From an uncultured Prevotellaceae bacterium (lineage in GTDB: Bacteria > Bacteroidota > Bacteroidia > Bacteroidales > Bacteroidaceae), in contig CALBJW010000039.1 in assembly GCA_937893145.1 (NCBI GenBank), forward strand, positions 1 to 28,038: a DNA stretch of 28,038 nt, written 5' to 3'. Shown here piece after piece: positions 1 through 8,518 of this stretch. The position numbers and the translations under genes were made by a program. The notes under the pieces were generated by a model, which saw only the letters and a list, made by a program, of their open reading frames with translations, made no database searches and was not told the origin of the DNA. How positions within the stretch are numbered: the stretch's first letter is position 1; every line of letters starts with the position of its first letter.

Positions 1-958
1 ACTGACCGTTGAAGCGAGCGAAACCAACGATGATGTTCTTAGCGAACTTAGGCTGTACCTCAAAGAACTCGCCGTTATCAACAACTTCGCCGATAACCTT
101 ATACATATCGTAAGCTGCGTTAGGGTTCTCAGGCATGATCTCGTTGAGAACGTCAGAAACGCGGTCAACAGGGTCTGTGCAAGCTACGCGTGGAGCTTCT
201 TCCATATTATTAGATGGAATGTAGCTAACGAGAGTACGGATCATCTGGAGACCTTCCTCCTCAGTCTTTGCTGTGAAGTGAGTAACACCTGACTTTGAAG
301 CGTGAACAGAAGCACCACCGAGGCTTTCCTGGTCAACAACCTCACCAGTTACTGTCTTAACAACGGCAGGACCTGTAAGGAACATGTAAGAAGTTCCCTC
401 CATCATGAGAGTGAAGTCCTGGAGTGCTGGAGAGTAAACAGCACCACCTGCGCAAGGACCGTAGATAGCTGCAATCTGAGGAACAACACCCGAAGCGAGG
501 ATGTTGCGCTCGAAGATCTCTGCGTAACCAGCGAGAGCGTTGATACCTTCCTGGATACGAGCACCACCTGAGTCGTTGATACCGATACAAGGTGCACCCA
601 TCTTCATTGCCATATCCATAACCTTGCAGATCTTCTGAGCCATAGTCTCAGAGAGAGAACCGCCGTTTACAGTGAAGTCCTGTGCGTAAACATAAACGAG
701 ACGGCCGTCGATAGTACCGCTACCAACAACAACACCGTCACCGAGAGTCTGCTTCTTCTCCATGCCGAAGTTTGTGCAACGGTGGAGCTTGAACATATCA
801 AACTCTTCAAAACTGCCCTCGTCGAGGAGCATATCGATACGCTCGCGAGCTGTATATTTGCCGCGTGCGTGCTGCTTTTCAATAGCCTTTTCGCCACCAC
901 CAAGTTCGGCAACAGCGCGCTTTTCGATCAAAGCCTTGATTTTGTCTAACTGTGACAT
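1..958 (-). CDS. mmdA: Methylmalonyl-CoA decarboxylase / acyl-CoA carboxylase carboxyltransferase subunit, partial
   Basis: Carboxyltransferase subunit of a biotin-dependent acyl-CoA carboxylase or decarboxylase. In Bacteroidales with a neighbouring epimerase it most likely moves CO2 from (S)-methylmalonyl-CoA to biotin in the succinate-to-propionate pathway, in a Na+-pumping membrane complex. The translation starts MSQLDKIKALIEKRAVAELG at the ATG complementary to 956-958. It carries crotonase-fold signatures: the oxyanion-loop motif GINDSGGARIQEG (about residues 123-135) and GPCAGGAVYSPALQDF (about 165-180). About 319 codons are present; the family is usually near 515 residues, so the C-terminal third lies beyond the window edge. 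The epimerase gene lies 36 bp upstream, as expected for one operon. Propionyl-CoA carboxylase beta is nearly identical in sequence, and choosing between them needs the genes off the left edge (biotin carrier, beta membrane subunit). Confidence 0.9.
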   Translation of the reverse strand, partial: MSQLDKIKALIEKRAVAELGGGEKAIEKQHARGKYTARERIDMLLDEGSFEEFDMFKLHRCTNFGMEKKQTLGDGVVVGSGTIDGRLVYVYAQDFTVNGGSLSETMAQKICKVMDMAMKMGAPCIGINDSGGARIQEGINALAGYAEIFERNILASGVVPQIAAIYGPCAGGAVYSPALQDFTLMMEGTSYMFLTGPAVVKTVTGEVVDQESLGGASVHASKSGVTHFTAKTEEEGLQMIRTLVSYIPSNNMEEAPRVACTDPVDRVSDVLNEIMPENPNAAYDMYKVIGEVVDNGEFFEVQPKFAKNIIVGFARFNGQ

Positions 959-994
959 ATTATCAATTATGAATTATTAATTATCAATTATGGA
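959..994. repeat. A+T-rich spacer with an 11-bp direct repeat
   Basis: The gap between the epimerase and mmdA genes is almost pure A/T and contains TATCAATTATG twice, at 961-971 and 982-992 (21-bp period), with AATTATTAATT between. No hairpin with a T tract is visible, so the two genes are probably read through. Such AATTATGAATTA-like spacers are familiar between Bacteroidales genes; the function is unknown. Confidence 0.5.
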
Positions 995-1399
995 TTAGTG
1001 CTCACAAAGCTCTGTGAGAATACCGCAAGTTGACTTTGGATGAAGGAATGCGATGTTGAGGTTTTCTGCACCCTTGCGTGGAGCCTTGTCGATGAGGCGG
1101 ATTTCCTTGCCTTCGCACTCAACGAGAGCTTCTGCTACACCGTCTTCTACAGCGTAAGCAACATGGTGAACACCCTTACCACCCTTCTCAAGCCACTTTG
1201 CGATAGCTGAATCTGGTGATGTTGGTTCGAGAAGTTCGAGCTTAACTTCGCCTACTTTAAGGAAAGCAGTCTTTACCTTCTGGTCAGCAACTTCTTCTAC
1301 TGCATAGCACTTGAGACCGAGTACGTTCTCATAATAAGGGAGCACTGCTTCAATGCTCTCAACACCTATACCAAGGTGGTCGATACGTGAAATCTTCAT
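995..1399 (-). CDS. mce: Methylmalonyl-CoA epimerase
   Basis: Interconverts (R)- and (S)-methylmalonyl-CoA between the mutase and the decarboxylase in cytosolic propionate metabolism. The 134-residue product has the usual family length and the vicinal-oxygen-chelate (glyoxalase-like) fold pattern. It starts MKISRIDHLGIGVESIE, where His8 is the expected first metal ligand. GKGVHHVAYAVEDG (about 74-87) holds the second His, and a Glu appears in the late ILTELCEH tail. The gene lies directly upstream of mmdA on the same strand, which strongly supports the call. The start ATG complements 1397-1399; no clear Shine-Dalgarno site is seen, as is common in Bacteroidota. Confidence 0.93.
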   Translation of the reverse strand: MKISRIDHLGIGVESIEAVLPYYENVLGLKCYAVEEVADQKVKTAFLKVGEVKLELLEPTSPDSAIAKWLEKGGKGVHHVAYAVEDGVAEALVECEGKEIRLIDKAPRKGAENLNIAFLHPKSTCGILTELCEH

Positions 1400-1469
1400 A
1401 CGATTTGATTTGTGTATTAAGTTAAAAAATTTATATGTTAATTTGTTCTTTTCAAAAACATATTAGGAG

Positions 1470-1519
1470 CAAATATACAAATAATGTACACTCGCCCACG
1501 CATAAAACATACAAATATA
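1470..1519 (-). promoter_or_regulatory. Candidate promoter -7 boxes for mce-mmdA
   Basis: On the minus strand TATATTTG (fits TAnnTTTG) occurs at 1470-1477 and again at 1512-1519, about 70 and 115 bp upstream of the epimerase start. No convincing TTG -33 element sits 19-20 bp from either, so which one is used, if any, is unclear. Confidence 0.35.
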
Positions 1520-1547
1520 CGTCTTATTTTATAGATAACAGGAAAGA

Positions 1548-1592
1548 AAAGGCAAAAAAGAAGGTAGGACAATTAAAAAGTTATTGTCCTAC
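1548..1592 (-). terminator. Rho-independent terminator of the ABC transporter operon
   Basis: GTAGGACAAT (1564-1573) and ATTGTCCTAC (1583-1592) form a perfect 10-bp stem around a 9-nt A/T loop. Read on the minus strand, the stem is followed by CTTCTTTTTTGCC, a T-rich tract. It lies about 33 bp past the stop of the ABC ATPase gene and ahead of the mce promoter region, so it closes the unit that runs leftward from ftsK/trxB. Confidence 0.8.
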
Positions 1593-1624
1593 CCTATCAT
1601 ATAGCCTAAAACGGCATGTTGAGT

Positions 1625-2419
1625 TTACAAAATGACATCAGAAGGTGCGCCTTCGCTTGGAGAATCGGAAGACACCTCTTCTGTGAAGTCTGGAGCCGCT
1701 CCATAGGCATCATGCACACTGCCTTCGAAGTACTCTTCTATCTCGCTTGTCAATTCTGCATAGTCTTTATCATAGTCCTTAATGATGCGTCCGTGTTCGA
1801 GGAGAGTGACACGAGTACAGATGTCGAATGTATGAGTCAGGTTATGTGATGACACAAGAATTGTGGCATGTGTCTCTTGGTTATAATTAGTGAGCATATA
1901 CTTCATAGCCAACTGTGATGATGGATCAAGGAAGTTGAAAGGCTCATCCAGGATAAGAATCTGCGGATTGCCAAGAAGTGCCCCTACAATGCCCACCTTT
2001 TGCTGGTTTCCTGCAGATAGATTGCGGATAAGCTTGTCCTGTCCCATCACCTCACCATTCATGAAGTTCTCATATCGAGCAAGTCGATGTTCAAGTTCTG
2101 CATCTGTGATACCATAAACCTTTGCAAGAAAACGGAAATATTCTTCAGGAGTAAGGTAGTCGATAAGGAATCCATTATCAAGATATGCTCCTGTGAAGTC
2201 TTTCCAGTCCTCACACTTGGAAGTGACAAAACCGCCAACCTGCACTTCACCGCAGTCCGCTTTCAAAAGGTCGAGTATGATACGGAAAAGGGTTGTCTTT
2301 CCTGCTCCGTTATTACCAACAAGACCAATAACTTCGCCCTGATGGATAATATATTTATCTATGTCGAGAGCCACTTTCTCCCCGAAGCTCTTCTTTACTT
2401 TATCTACGATTATTTCCAT
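1625..2419 (-). CDS. ABC transporter ATP-binding protein
   Basis: Cytoplasmic ATPase of an ABC transporter, 264 residues. Walker A is GNNGAGKTTLF (about residues 36-46). The signature loop is LSAGNQQKVG, a variant of LSGGQ. Walker B is ILILDEPFNFLD, and the switch histidine is in VSSHNL. The last ~25 residues are a Ser/Glu/Pro-rich tail beyond the usual fold. Its stop-proximal partner is the permease gene ending 3 bp upstream, so the two are translationally coupled and form one exporter-type transporter. The substrate cannot be told from sequence; related single-ATPase/single-permease pairs in Bacteroidota are uncharacterised or annotated as exporters. Confidence 0.9.
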   Translation of the reverse strand: MEIIVDKVKKSFGEKVALDIDKYIIHQGEVIGLVGNNGAGKTTLFRIILDLLKADCGEVQVGGFVTSKCEDWKDFTGAYLDNGFLIDYLTPEEYFRFLAKVYGITDAELEHRLARYENFMNGEVMGQDKLIRNLSAGNQQKVGIVGALLGNPQILILDEPFNFLDPSSQLAMKYMLTNYNQETHATILVSSHNLTHTFDICTRVTLLEHGRIIKDYDKDYAELTSEIEEYFEGSVHDAYGAAPDFTEEVSSDSPSEGAPSDVIL

Positions 2420-2422
2420 ATT

Positions 2423-3958
2423 CTAATTTCTTGAATTTCTGAAACCATCCATATTCTTGTATCTTCGCCTCATAAAACTCTTGTAAACATAGCGAAGCCA
2501 AATTGGGTGCAGCAATGTGCCTACCAGTCCTATTCCAAACATGCACCATGCTGCAACATCTTCCGAGAATAGTGTCATCAATGTGTACATCACAATCATT
2601 GGCAAGAAGAGTGCAGCAAAAGAACATATCATCTGTGCCTTTGTGCTTCCACCAGCCTTTGTGATTTTCTCGTTCAGTCGCAACGTAGTGTCATTATATG
2701 CAGCAAGTTGGAAGAGGAATGGGAACACCGTTCCACTTGTGAAGAACAGACAGCCAAAGGCATCAATCACTGTGAGCTTTCCCTTTGCTACAGGCATGAT
2801 TGTGAAGAGCAATGGGACAAGAAGCATGATGAAGTTGAAGTAGTACTTAGCTTTGAGAAGCGACAATACCGACTCTTTTCTTGACATCAGTCCATCTATG
2901 TAATTGCCTTCTGCACCCATCACATTGGTCAAGGTCATCACACCAAGAACTGAGAAGCAATAAGTACAGATGTAGATACGCATGAAGTCGTTGTCATAGA
3001 CATCGGTAAACGCAAACACCGAACAGAAGATGAGCATACAGGTAACACCACTAATGAACACCTTTCTGATGTTGGCATTACGCATTGGAGACTTAATCTC
3101 AAGTTTGAGGTACTCACCTATTGCACCAAACTTGTCAAGCCACTTCATCTGATTACTCTTCACCTTCTTTATGACCTCAGTCTTTGATATTTCAAAGAAC
3201 ACAGACTTTGCCTGAACAAGACGGTTGATATAGAAAAGAGGTACGAGCAACGCCATGATAATGACATAGGCAATAACCTTCCATTGAGCAAACCATCGCA
3301 TTAACCACAACGAAGCGTAGAAGAGCGGCTGAGTGTTCTCTTCTCCAAACACCATTCGAGTGTATTTGTCATCAATAAGTCCAAGGTAAATGCATGCTGC
3401 ATAGAAAACTATCGGTACTGCGAGCCAAAAGATATTCTTGTTTATCAACGTTCTCCAATACAGATACCAATAGCTGTTGAGCATGAATATGAGCCAAATG
3501 CCAATGAGGTAGCCTACGAGTCCCAACAATCCGTAAAACTGAGGAATAGCAAGCAAACCGAAAGGTACAAAGAAGAAGAACCAGAACAAGTTATATGTTC
3601 TCATTCCCATTCTCAGCAAAAACACGTTCAGCAGAAAGTTCTGCGAGATAGGAAGCAGGCGATATTGTTTAATGTCCTGTGCAGGAGTTTCTTGCATACC
3701 AAAACGGATGAAGAAATCCAACGTGAGGAATATAATCAATCCACCATCTATCATATCAAACGATTCGAGTGGGCCTCCCTCAAAGATATGATAGAATGCC
3801 ACACCGAAAAACATAAGATATATTGCCCAGAAAGCAATAAAGATATATGCCATAACCTTTACAGCCATGTTCTTTTCGAACATAGGATGACGACGGTCCT
3901 GCAACCTTTGGTTCTTCGAGACAAGTCTGTAAAGGAGCAACGCTCTCTTAAGTTCCAT
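2423..3958 (-). CDS. ABC transporter permease, DUF5687-like membrane protein
   Basis: Membrane subunit of 511 residues with about ten hydrophobic segments. The first is near residues 32-58 (VMAYIFIAFWAIYLMFFGVA), and others lie near 78-96, 117-175, 180-195, 228-248, 305-322, 335-350, 372-392, 408-425 and 445-485. No ATP-binding motif is present; the ATPase is encoded 3 bp downstream. Length, topology and gene pairing match the DUF5687 family found in Bacteroidota, which I assign from recall of the family and not from a search. The stop of trxB lies 18 bp upstream, so co-transcription with trxB is likely. Confidence 0.75.
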   Translation of the reverse strand: MELKRALLLYRLVSKNQRLQDRRHPMFEKNMAVKVMAYIFIAFWAIYLMFFGVAFYHIFEGGPLESFDMIDGGLIIFLTLDFFIRFGMQETPAQDIKQYRLLPISQNFLLNVFLLRMGMRTYNLFWFFFFVPFGLLAIPQFYGLLGLVGYLIGIWLIFMLNSYWYLYWRTLINKNIFWLAVPIVFYAACIYLGLIDDKYTRMVFGEENTQPLFYASLWLMRWFAQWKVIAYVIIMALLVPLFYINRLVQAKSVFFEISKTEVIKKVKSNQMKWLDKFGAIGEYLKLEIKSPMRNANIRKVFISGVTCMLIFCSVFAFTDVYDNDFMRIYICTYCFSVLGVMTLTNVMGAEGNYIDGLMSRKESVLSLLKAKYYFNFIMLLVPLLFTIMPVAKGKLTVIDAFGCLFFTSGTVFPFLFQLAAYNDTTLRLNEKITKAGGSTKAQMICSFAALFLPMIVMYTLMTLFSEDVAAWCMFGIGLVGTLLHPIWLRYVYKSFMRRRYKNMDGFRNSRN

Positions 3959-3976
3959 TTACTTATTTATAGACAA

Positions 3977-4915
3977 TTATAACCCAAGATCCGAAAGATA
4001 CTTCTCTGCCTCCATTGCAGCCTTGCAACCTGAACCAGCAGCAACAATAGCCTGTCGATAAAGAGGATCTGCCACATCACCTGCAGCAAACACTCCTGGT
4101 ATGTTTGTCTTTGGTGTTGGTCCATCAGTCTTGATGTAACCAATCTCGTCTGTCTCAATCCAAGGCTTGAAGATTTCCGAGTTTGGACGATGACCAATAG
4201 CAAGGAAGAAGCCATCAATTGGAAGGTCATACTTACGCTCGTCTTCCTCACCCTTACGATAAACAAGGTGTGCACCTTCTACTCCATTATCACCATAGAG
4301 ACCGAGTGTGTTTGTCTCAAAGAGGATTTCAATCTTAGGGTTGTTCATTACACGGTCCTGAAGAATCTTGCTTGCACGAAGATATGGCTTACGAACAATG
4401 AGGTAAACCTTGCTTGCAAGTCCTGCAAGATACTGTGCTTCACCACAAGCAGTGTCACCACCACCAACAACAGCAACCACCTTCTTGCGATAGAAGAATC
4501 CATCACATGTAGCACAAGCACTCACGCCCTGTCCCATGTACTTCTTCTCATCGTCAAGTCCGAGGAACTTGGCACTTGCACCAGTTGCGATGATAACTGC
4601 ATCAGCCTCGACTTCTGAGTCGTCATCGAAAGTAAATTTATATGGAGCTTGAGAAAGGTCCGACTTGACACAGATGTGTTCACGTATCTCAACACCGAAC
4701 TTATCTACCTGCTCTCGCATAAGGTCCATAAGGTCCTGACCTGAAAGGTCTTCTGGATGACCAGGGAAGTTTTCTATCTGGTCTGTAATTGTCAACTGAC
4801 CTCCTGGTTGTATTCCTTCATAAAGAACAGGATTGAGGTTTGCACGAGATGCATATATTGCGGCAGTATAACCTGCAGGACCTGAGCCAATAATAAGAAG
4901 CTTGACATGTTCCAT
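3977..4915 (-). CDS. trxB: Thioredoxin-disulfide reductase
   Basis: NADPH-dependent flavoenzyme that reduces thioredoxin in the cytosol. The 312 residues match the low-Mr TrxB length. In order they show the FAD site GSGPAGYTAAIYASRA (about 11-26), the redox-active CATCDG (about 134-139), the NADPH-binding GGGDTACGEA, and the C-terminal FAD motif GVFAAGDV. The start is the ATG complementary to 4913-4915 (MEHVKLLIIGSGPAG). It lies between the lolA-like gene and the ABC permease on the same strand; an 18-bp gap to the permease suggests a shared transcript. Confidence 0.96.
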   Translation of the reverse strand: MEHVKLLIIGSGPAGYTAAIYASRANLNPVLYEGIQPGGQLTITDQIENFPGHPEDLSGQDLMDLMREQVDKFGVEIREHICVKSDLSQAPYKFTFDDDSEVEADAVIIATGASAKFLGLDDEKKYMGQGVSACATCDGFFYRKKVVAVVGGGDTACGEAQYLAGLASKVYLIVRKPYLRASKILQDRVMNNPKIEILFETNTLGLYGDNGVEGAHLVYRKGEEDERKYDLPIDGFFLAIGHRPNSEIFKPWIETDEIGYIKTDGPTPKTNIPGVFAAGDVADPLYRQAIVAAGSGCKAAMEAEKYLSDLGL

Positions 4916-4969
4916 AATTCGAGTAGTTTTTAAGATGTTATTTTAGTTATTTAAGAATTCATAAAAGGT

Positions 4970-4999
4970 AAAGAGAACGGACACGACTCCATTCTCTTT
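4970..4999 (-). terminator. Hairpin between the lolA-like gene and trxB
   Basis: AAAGAGAA (4970-4977) pairs with TTCTCTTT (4992-4999), and GGA pairs with TCC inside. The T tract lies on the plus-strand side (TTTTTTT), while on the minus strand, where the flanking genes are read, only a weak T-rich ACCTTTTATG follows. It may act as a partial terminator or a processing/stability hairpin between the two genes. Confidence 0.45.
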
Positions 5000-5009
5000 T
5001 TTTATTTGT

Positions 5010-5621
5010 TTATCGAAGGTCAACTATCTCAGCAGCAGGGAATTCCTTCTTATTGAACGAAAATTCATAAGCAGGGAACTTCTGGTTCTTGATATATGAG
5101 TTGACCGTAATCTCTGTTGTTCGCTTTGCGGTAACAGTCTTAACGTATGTAAGCTGATAGTTCGACTTGTTCAAACGAAGCGATATAGACTTGTAAGGAC
5201 TATTCTTCTTGCCTGAGAGAGTTATGTAGTACTCTGTGTCAGTAGTCTTTGTCACCTTGCAGTTGTAGCCCTTCTTATATATAGAAAGGAACGCGTAAGG
5301 ATTGATACGAGTAATTTCCTTCTCCGAAGGATTGGTCACGTTCACCTCTTCGTTCTCCTGAACATAGTGCCACATAGTCTTGCCATCAAACCACACTACA
5401 CTTCCACTTGTTGAGCAACAGAACTTCTGTCCTGAAATCTTGATGATACCCTTTGACGACTGTCCACCAACATTGATAGTAAAACCAATCTTCACATCAC
5501 CCGACTTCTTGAATGTCTCGGCTGTCTTGTCAAGAATCTTTGTGGCATTTTCTGCCGCATTCGCTACGAGTGCTGACATCATCAACACAAGAAGCATAAT
5601 AATCTTATTAATCTTTCTCAT
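5010..5621 (-). CDS. LolA-like outer-membrane lipoprotein carrier family protein
   Basis: Predicted periplasmic protein of 203 residues with a signal peptide (MRKINKIIMLLVLMMSALVA then NAAENA). The mature part begins with the LolA-like TKILDKTAETFKKSGDVKIG, followed by alternating beta strands such as GKTMWHYVQENEEVNVT and a late SISLRLNKSNYQLTYVKTV. LolA carries lipoproteins from the inner to the outer membrane through the periplasm. An upstream in-frame GTG at 5630 exists, but the ATG at 5621 directly heads the signal peptide and is preferred. The position right after ftsK is a common arrangement of lolA genes. Sequence identity to classical LolA is probably low, so the exact cargo is uncertain. 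Confidence 0.82.
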   Translation of the reverse strand: MRKINKIIMLLVLMMSALVANAAENATKILDKTAETFKKSGDVKIGFTINVGGQSSKGIIKISGQKFCCSTSGSVVWFDGKTMWHYVQENEEVNVTNPSEKEITRINPYAFLSIYKKGYNCKVTKTTDTEYYITLSGKKNSPYKSISLRLNKSNYQLTYVKTVTAKRTTEITVNSYIKNQKFPAYEFSFNKKEFPAAEIVDLR

Positions 5622-5645
5622 AATGTTCACAAATTTAATGTTTTT

Positions 5646-5675
5646 ACCTTTGAGACAACCTAACGTGTCTAAGGT
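5646..5675. other. Imperfect hairpin in the ftsK-lolA gap
   Basis: ACCTTTGAGACA (5646-5657) and TGTCTAAGGT (5666-5675) can form a 10-bp stem with a 2-nt bulge and an 8-nt loop. No T tract follows on the minus strand, so this is not a classical terminator. It could act as a processing or stability element in a polycistronic mRNA. Confidence 0.3.
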
Positions 5676-5693
5676 TTAACTCCTTCACATTTT

Positions 5694-8243
5694 TTATCCA
5701 ATCGTATTGAGCAACGACTGCAATGTGAGAGGGTCCTGAATAAGTACCTCACGAGGCTTAGAACCTATCTGTGGTCCTACAACGCCCATCTTCTCCAACT
5801 GGTCCATAATCTTACCTGCACGGTTGTATCCGATTGAGTAGTTACGCTGAATCATAGAAGTAGAGCCCTGCTGACTATTCACAACAAACTTGGCAACTTC
5901 AGCAAAGAGTGGGTCAAGATGCTTGACATCCACACTTCCTGCCATGCCACCTTCACCACCTTCAGCCACCACTTCTGGCAAGTAGAGAGGATGGAGATAG
6001 CTCTGTTGCTTTGCTATGAACTGACAAATGCTGCTAACCTCTGGAGTATCGAGGAATGCACATTGTACACGAACAGGGTCAGAACCTGAGAGGAACAACA
6101 TATCGCCTCGTCCAATGAGCTGCTGAGCACCTGGGCGGTCAAGTACCACTCGTGAGTCAATCATCGAACTAACCTTAAATGCCATACGAGCTGGGAAGTT
6201 GGTCTTGATTGCACCAGAGATAATACTTGCCTGTGGTCGCTGAGTAGCGATAATCATGTGGATACCTACGGCACGAGCCAACTGTGCAATACGGCAGATT
6301 GGGAGTTCCACTTCCTTTCCAGCAGTCATGATGAGGTCACCGAACTCATCGACTACCACCACAATATATGGCATAAACTCATGACCATGTTCTGGATTGA
6401 GCTTGCGAGCCTTAAACTTATCGTTGTATTCCTTGATGTTTCGGCATCCAGCCATCTTGAGGAGGTCGTAACGAGTATCCATCAACTGACAGAGCGAGTT
6501 GAGAGTCTTGACAACCTTCTGCACATCTGTTATGATACATTCATCCTCTTCTTCAAGACGAGCAAGGAAATGATTTTCTATAGGAGTATAGATGCTGAAC
6601 TCAACCTTCTTTGGGTCCACCATAACAATCTTGAGTTCGGCAGGATGCTTCTTGTAGAGGAGCGAAGCGATGATAGCATTCAAACCTACCGACTTACCCT
6701 GACCTGTAGCACCAGCCACAAGAAGGTGAGGAGCTTTGGCAAGGTCAAACATGAATACTTCATTTGTAATTGTCTTACCTACAGCGCAAGGCAACTCCAT
6801 CGTACTCTCCTGATATGCCTTACTGTTCAGAACGCTGTCCATTGGCACCACACACTTCTTCTTGTTTGGCACTTCAATACCAATGGTTCCCTTTCCTGGA
6901 ATTGGAGCAATGATACGGATACCTTCTGCAGCAAGCGAAAGGGCAATATCGTCTTCAAGGTTACGAATCTTTGTAATTCGTACACCCTCAGCAGGAACAA
7001 TCTCGTACAATGTGATTGTAGGACCAATAGTTGCAGAAATCTTACTAATCTCAACACCAAAACTGCGAAGCACCTGAATGATGCGTTCCTTGTTGGCATT
7101 CTGCTCCACAGGGTCCACAACCTGTTGAGTGTCACTATTCGACTTTATGAGCGAGAGTGTAGGATACTTATAGTGTTCAAGGTCGAGCTTTGGGTCGTAT
7201 GGAGTATTGATGTCGCCACGTTCTATTTCTCCATTACCTTTTTCTGTCTCACCAAGTTCTATGTCCATTTCCTTCTGTGAGTCTGTCGATTCAGCACCTT
7301 CAGCAGAAGTTTCTTCGCCCTCAGGTTCCTTCTCTTCACCCTGCTCAGGATTGTTTACCTTATATGCCTCATCGAAAAGGGCAGCCAAGTCACCTGCATT
7401 GGCATTCTCTTCTTCACCATCAGGGAACTCAAATGTCACGGCACTCGTCTCAGTCGCCTCAACATGTTCTATCTCCGAACCCTCTTCTTCACCATTGGAT
7501 TCCTCATCCGAAGGATTGTCCTCTTCTTCAGATGCTTCGGCAGGATTAAGATTCCTTTCTTTTCTCAACTTCTTCAAGAAATTGAGTCGAAGAACATCAC
7601 GGATCTGCTCCACTGTCCTTACTCCGAAGTATATAAGCATAAATACTCCAGATACAAGCAGAAGAACAAAAACGCCAGGTTCACCAATGCGCTGAACAAG
7701 ATTAGTCACCACATTGGTTCCGTGATTACCTCCAAGGTTCACGAACGTTTCAAGAATTGGGAAACAGTATCCTATGAAAGCCAAGAAAATGCTTAACCAT
7801 ATCATAGATATAAGCATGACGATGAGTTTACGAACCAACTTCACACGATACACCTTCATCATTCTAAAAGCAAGAATAATGAGAAATGAAGGTATAATGA
7901 AAGAAGCGATGCCGAAACATTTATCTATGAAGAAATATGCCAAGTTTGCTCCCCACGAACCACACAGGTTTCTATATTGCATATTTTCGTTTGCAATATT
8001 AGAAGCATTTTCAAGAAGTGAATAATCCTCTTCGCCTGTGAAAAGATACGAAACAAATGAGAGTAGCATAAAGCCAGCAAAAACAAGCAGCAACATTCCG
8101 AGTGAAAATGATGTCATTTCCAAACGGTCTATACCTGTCACCACATCAAATGTTCCTGCCTCCTTACGCCTCACGTCCCTCTTCATCTGGTCGCGAGTGT
8201 TCATCTTCTTCTGTGTCTTCTTATTTTGTTTTTTATTTTTCAT
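5694..8243 (-). CDS. ftsK: DNA translocase FtsK
   Basis: Septal DNA pump that clears and aligns chromosome dimers at division. The 849 residues start at the ATG complementary to 8241-8243 (MKNKKQNKKTQKK); an in-frame TTG one codon earlier is less likely. The N-terminus has four membrane segments (about 47-70, 108-130, 140-162 and 195-212). An acidic, low-complexity Glu/Ser linker follows (about 235-350). The RecA-like motor has Walker A GATGQGKS (about 500) and Walker B VVVVDEFGD (about 620). The C-terminal winged-helix gamma domain includes NYSIGYNRAGKIMDQLE (about 800-820), which reads KOPS-type polar sequences in known homologues. It is first in a leftward run with lolA and trxB. Confidence 0.96.
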   Translation of the reverse strand: MKNKKQNKKTQKKMNTRDQMKRDVRRKEAGTFDVVTGIDRLEMTSFSLGMLLLVFAGFMLLSFVSYLFTGEEDYSLLENASNIANENMQYRNLCGSWGANLAYFFIDKCFGIASFIIPSFLIILAFRMMKVYRVKLVRKLIVMLISMIWLSIFLAFIGYCFPILETFVNLGGNHGTNVVTNLVQRIGEPGVFVLLLVSGVFMLIYFGVRTVEQIRDVLRLNFLKKLRKERNLNPAEASEEEDNPSDEESNGEEEGSEIEHVEATETSAVTFEFPDGEEENANAGDLAALFDEAYKVNNPEQGEEKEPEGEETSAEGAESTDSQKEMDIELGETEKGNGEIERGDINTPYDPKLDLEHYKYPTLSLIKSNSDTQQVVDPVEQNANKERIIQVLRSFGVEISKISATIGPTITLYEIVPAEGVRITKIRNLEDDIALSLAAEGIRIIAPIPGKGTIGIEVPNKKKCVVPMDSVLNSKAYQESTMELPCAVGKTITNEVFMFDLAKAPHLLVAGATGQGKSVGLNAIIASLLYKKHPAELKIVMVDPKKVEFSIYTPIENHFLARLEEEDECIITDVQKVVKTLNSLCQLMDTRYDLLKMAGCRNIKEYNDKFKARKLNPEHGHEFMPYIVVVVDEFGDLIMTAGKEVELPICRIAQLARAVGIHMIIATQRPQASIISGAIKTNFPARMAFKVSSMIDSRVVLDRPGAQQLIGRGDMLFLSGSDPVRVQCAFLDTPEVSSICQFIAKQQSYLHPLYLPEVVAEGGEGGMAGSVDVKHLDPLFAEVAKFVVNSQQGSTSMIQRNYSIGYNRAGKIMDQLEKMGVVGPQIGSKPREVLIQDPLTLQSLLNTIG

Positions 8244-8275
8244 CAATTATTGTGTCAATTCTATATTTGGTTCTG

Positions 8276-8283
8276 CAAAGGTA
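8276..8283 (-). promoter_or_regulatory. Candidate ftsK promoter -7 box
   Basis: Minus-strand TACCTTTG (fits TAnnTTTG) is 33 bp ahead of the ftsK ATG. No clear TTG is present about 20 bp further upstream, so the -33 element is weak or absent. The divergent rplU promoter is about 100 bp away. Confidence 0.5.
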
Positions 8284-8379
8284 GGGAAAAACACCGACAT
8301 AGCACACCTTATAAATAAAAAATAAGTGTTTTTCCAGAAAAATTCGTGTTTTTCCAAAAAAAATCTTCGTTATTTGCAT

Positions 8380-8407
8380 TTGTTTTCGATTAAAAGTCGT
8401 ACCTTTG
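8380..8407 (+). promoter_or_regulatory. rplU-rpmA promoter
   Basis: The -7 box TACCTTTG is at 8400-8407 and a TTG at 8380-8382 gives a 17-bp spacer; an alternative TTG at 8374-8376 gives 23 bp. Transcription would begin near 8414, leaving a leader of about 105 nt before rplU. Confidence 0.6.
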
Positions 8408-8413
8408 CACCCG

Positions 8414-8518
8414 ATTTATGCCGCAGGGGCTCGAATAAGTGACCTCGTGATGGTTCAGCAGTTGCTGTTCTAAAGGTTCGCCCCACGGTGGAAAACCCTA
8501 AAATTACTAAAAACAAAA
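8414..8518 (+). promoter_or_regulatory. Structured 5' leader of rplU, candidate ribosomal-protein autoregulatory element
   Basis: The leader can fold into nested helices. CCG (8421-8423) pairs with CGG (8486-8488), and GGGGC (8426-8430) pairs with GCCCC (8480-8484). GACCT (8441-8445) pairs with AGGTT (8474-8478). An apical hairpin is formed by CAGC (8456-8459), loop AGTT and GCTG (8464-8467). The last ~30 nt before the ATG are A-rich and unpaired. Ribosomal protein operons are often controlled by the protein binding its own leader; that role here is inference. Confidence 0.5.

Noticed and set aside
6258..7280. 340-residue plus-strand frame inside ftsK
   Set aside because: It lies wholly opposite the conserved motor and linker of ftsK, and its Cys/His/Leu-rich composition is typical of an antisense shadow frame.
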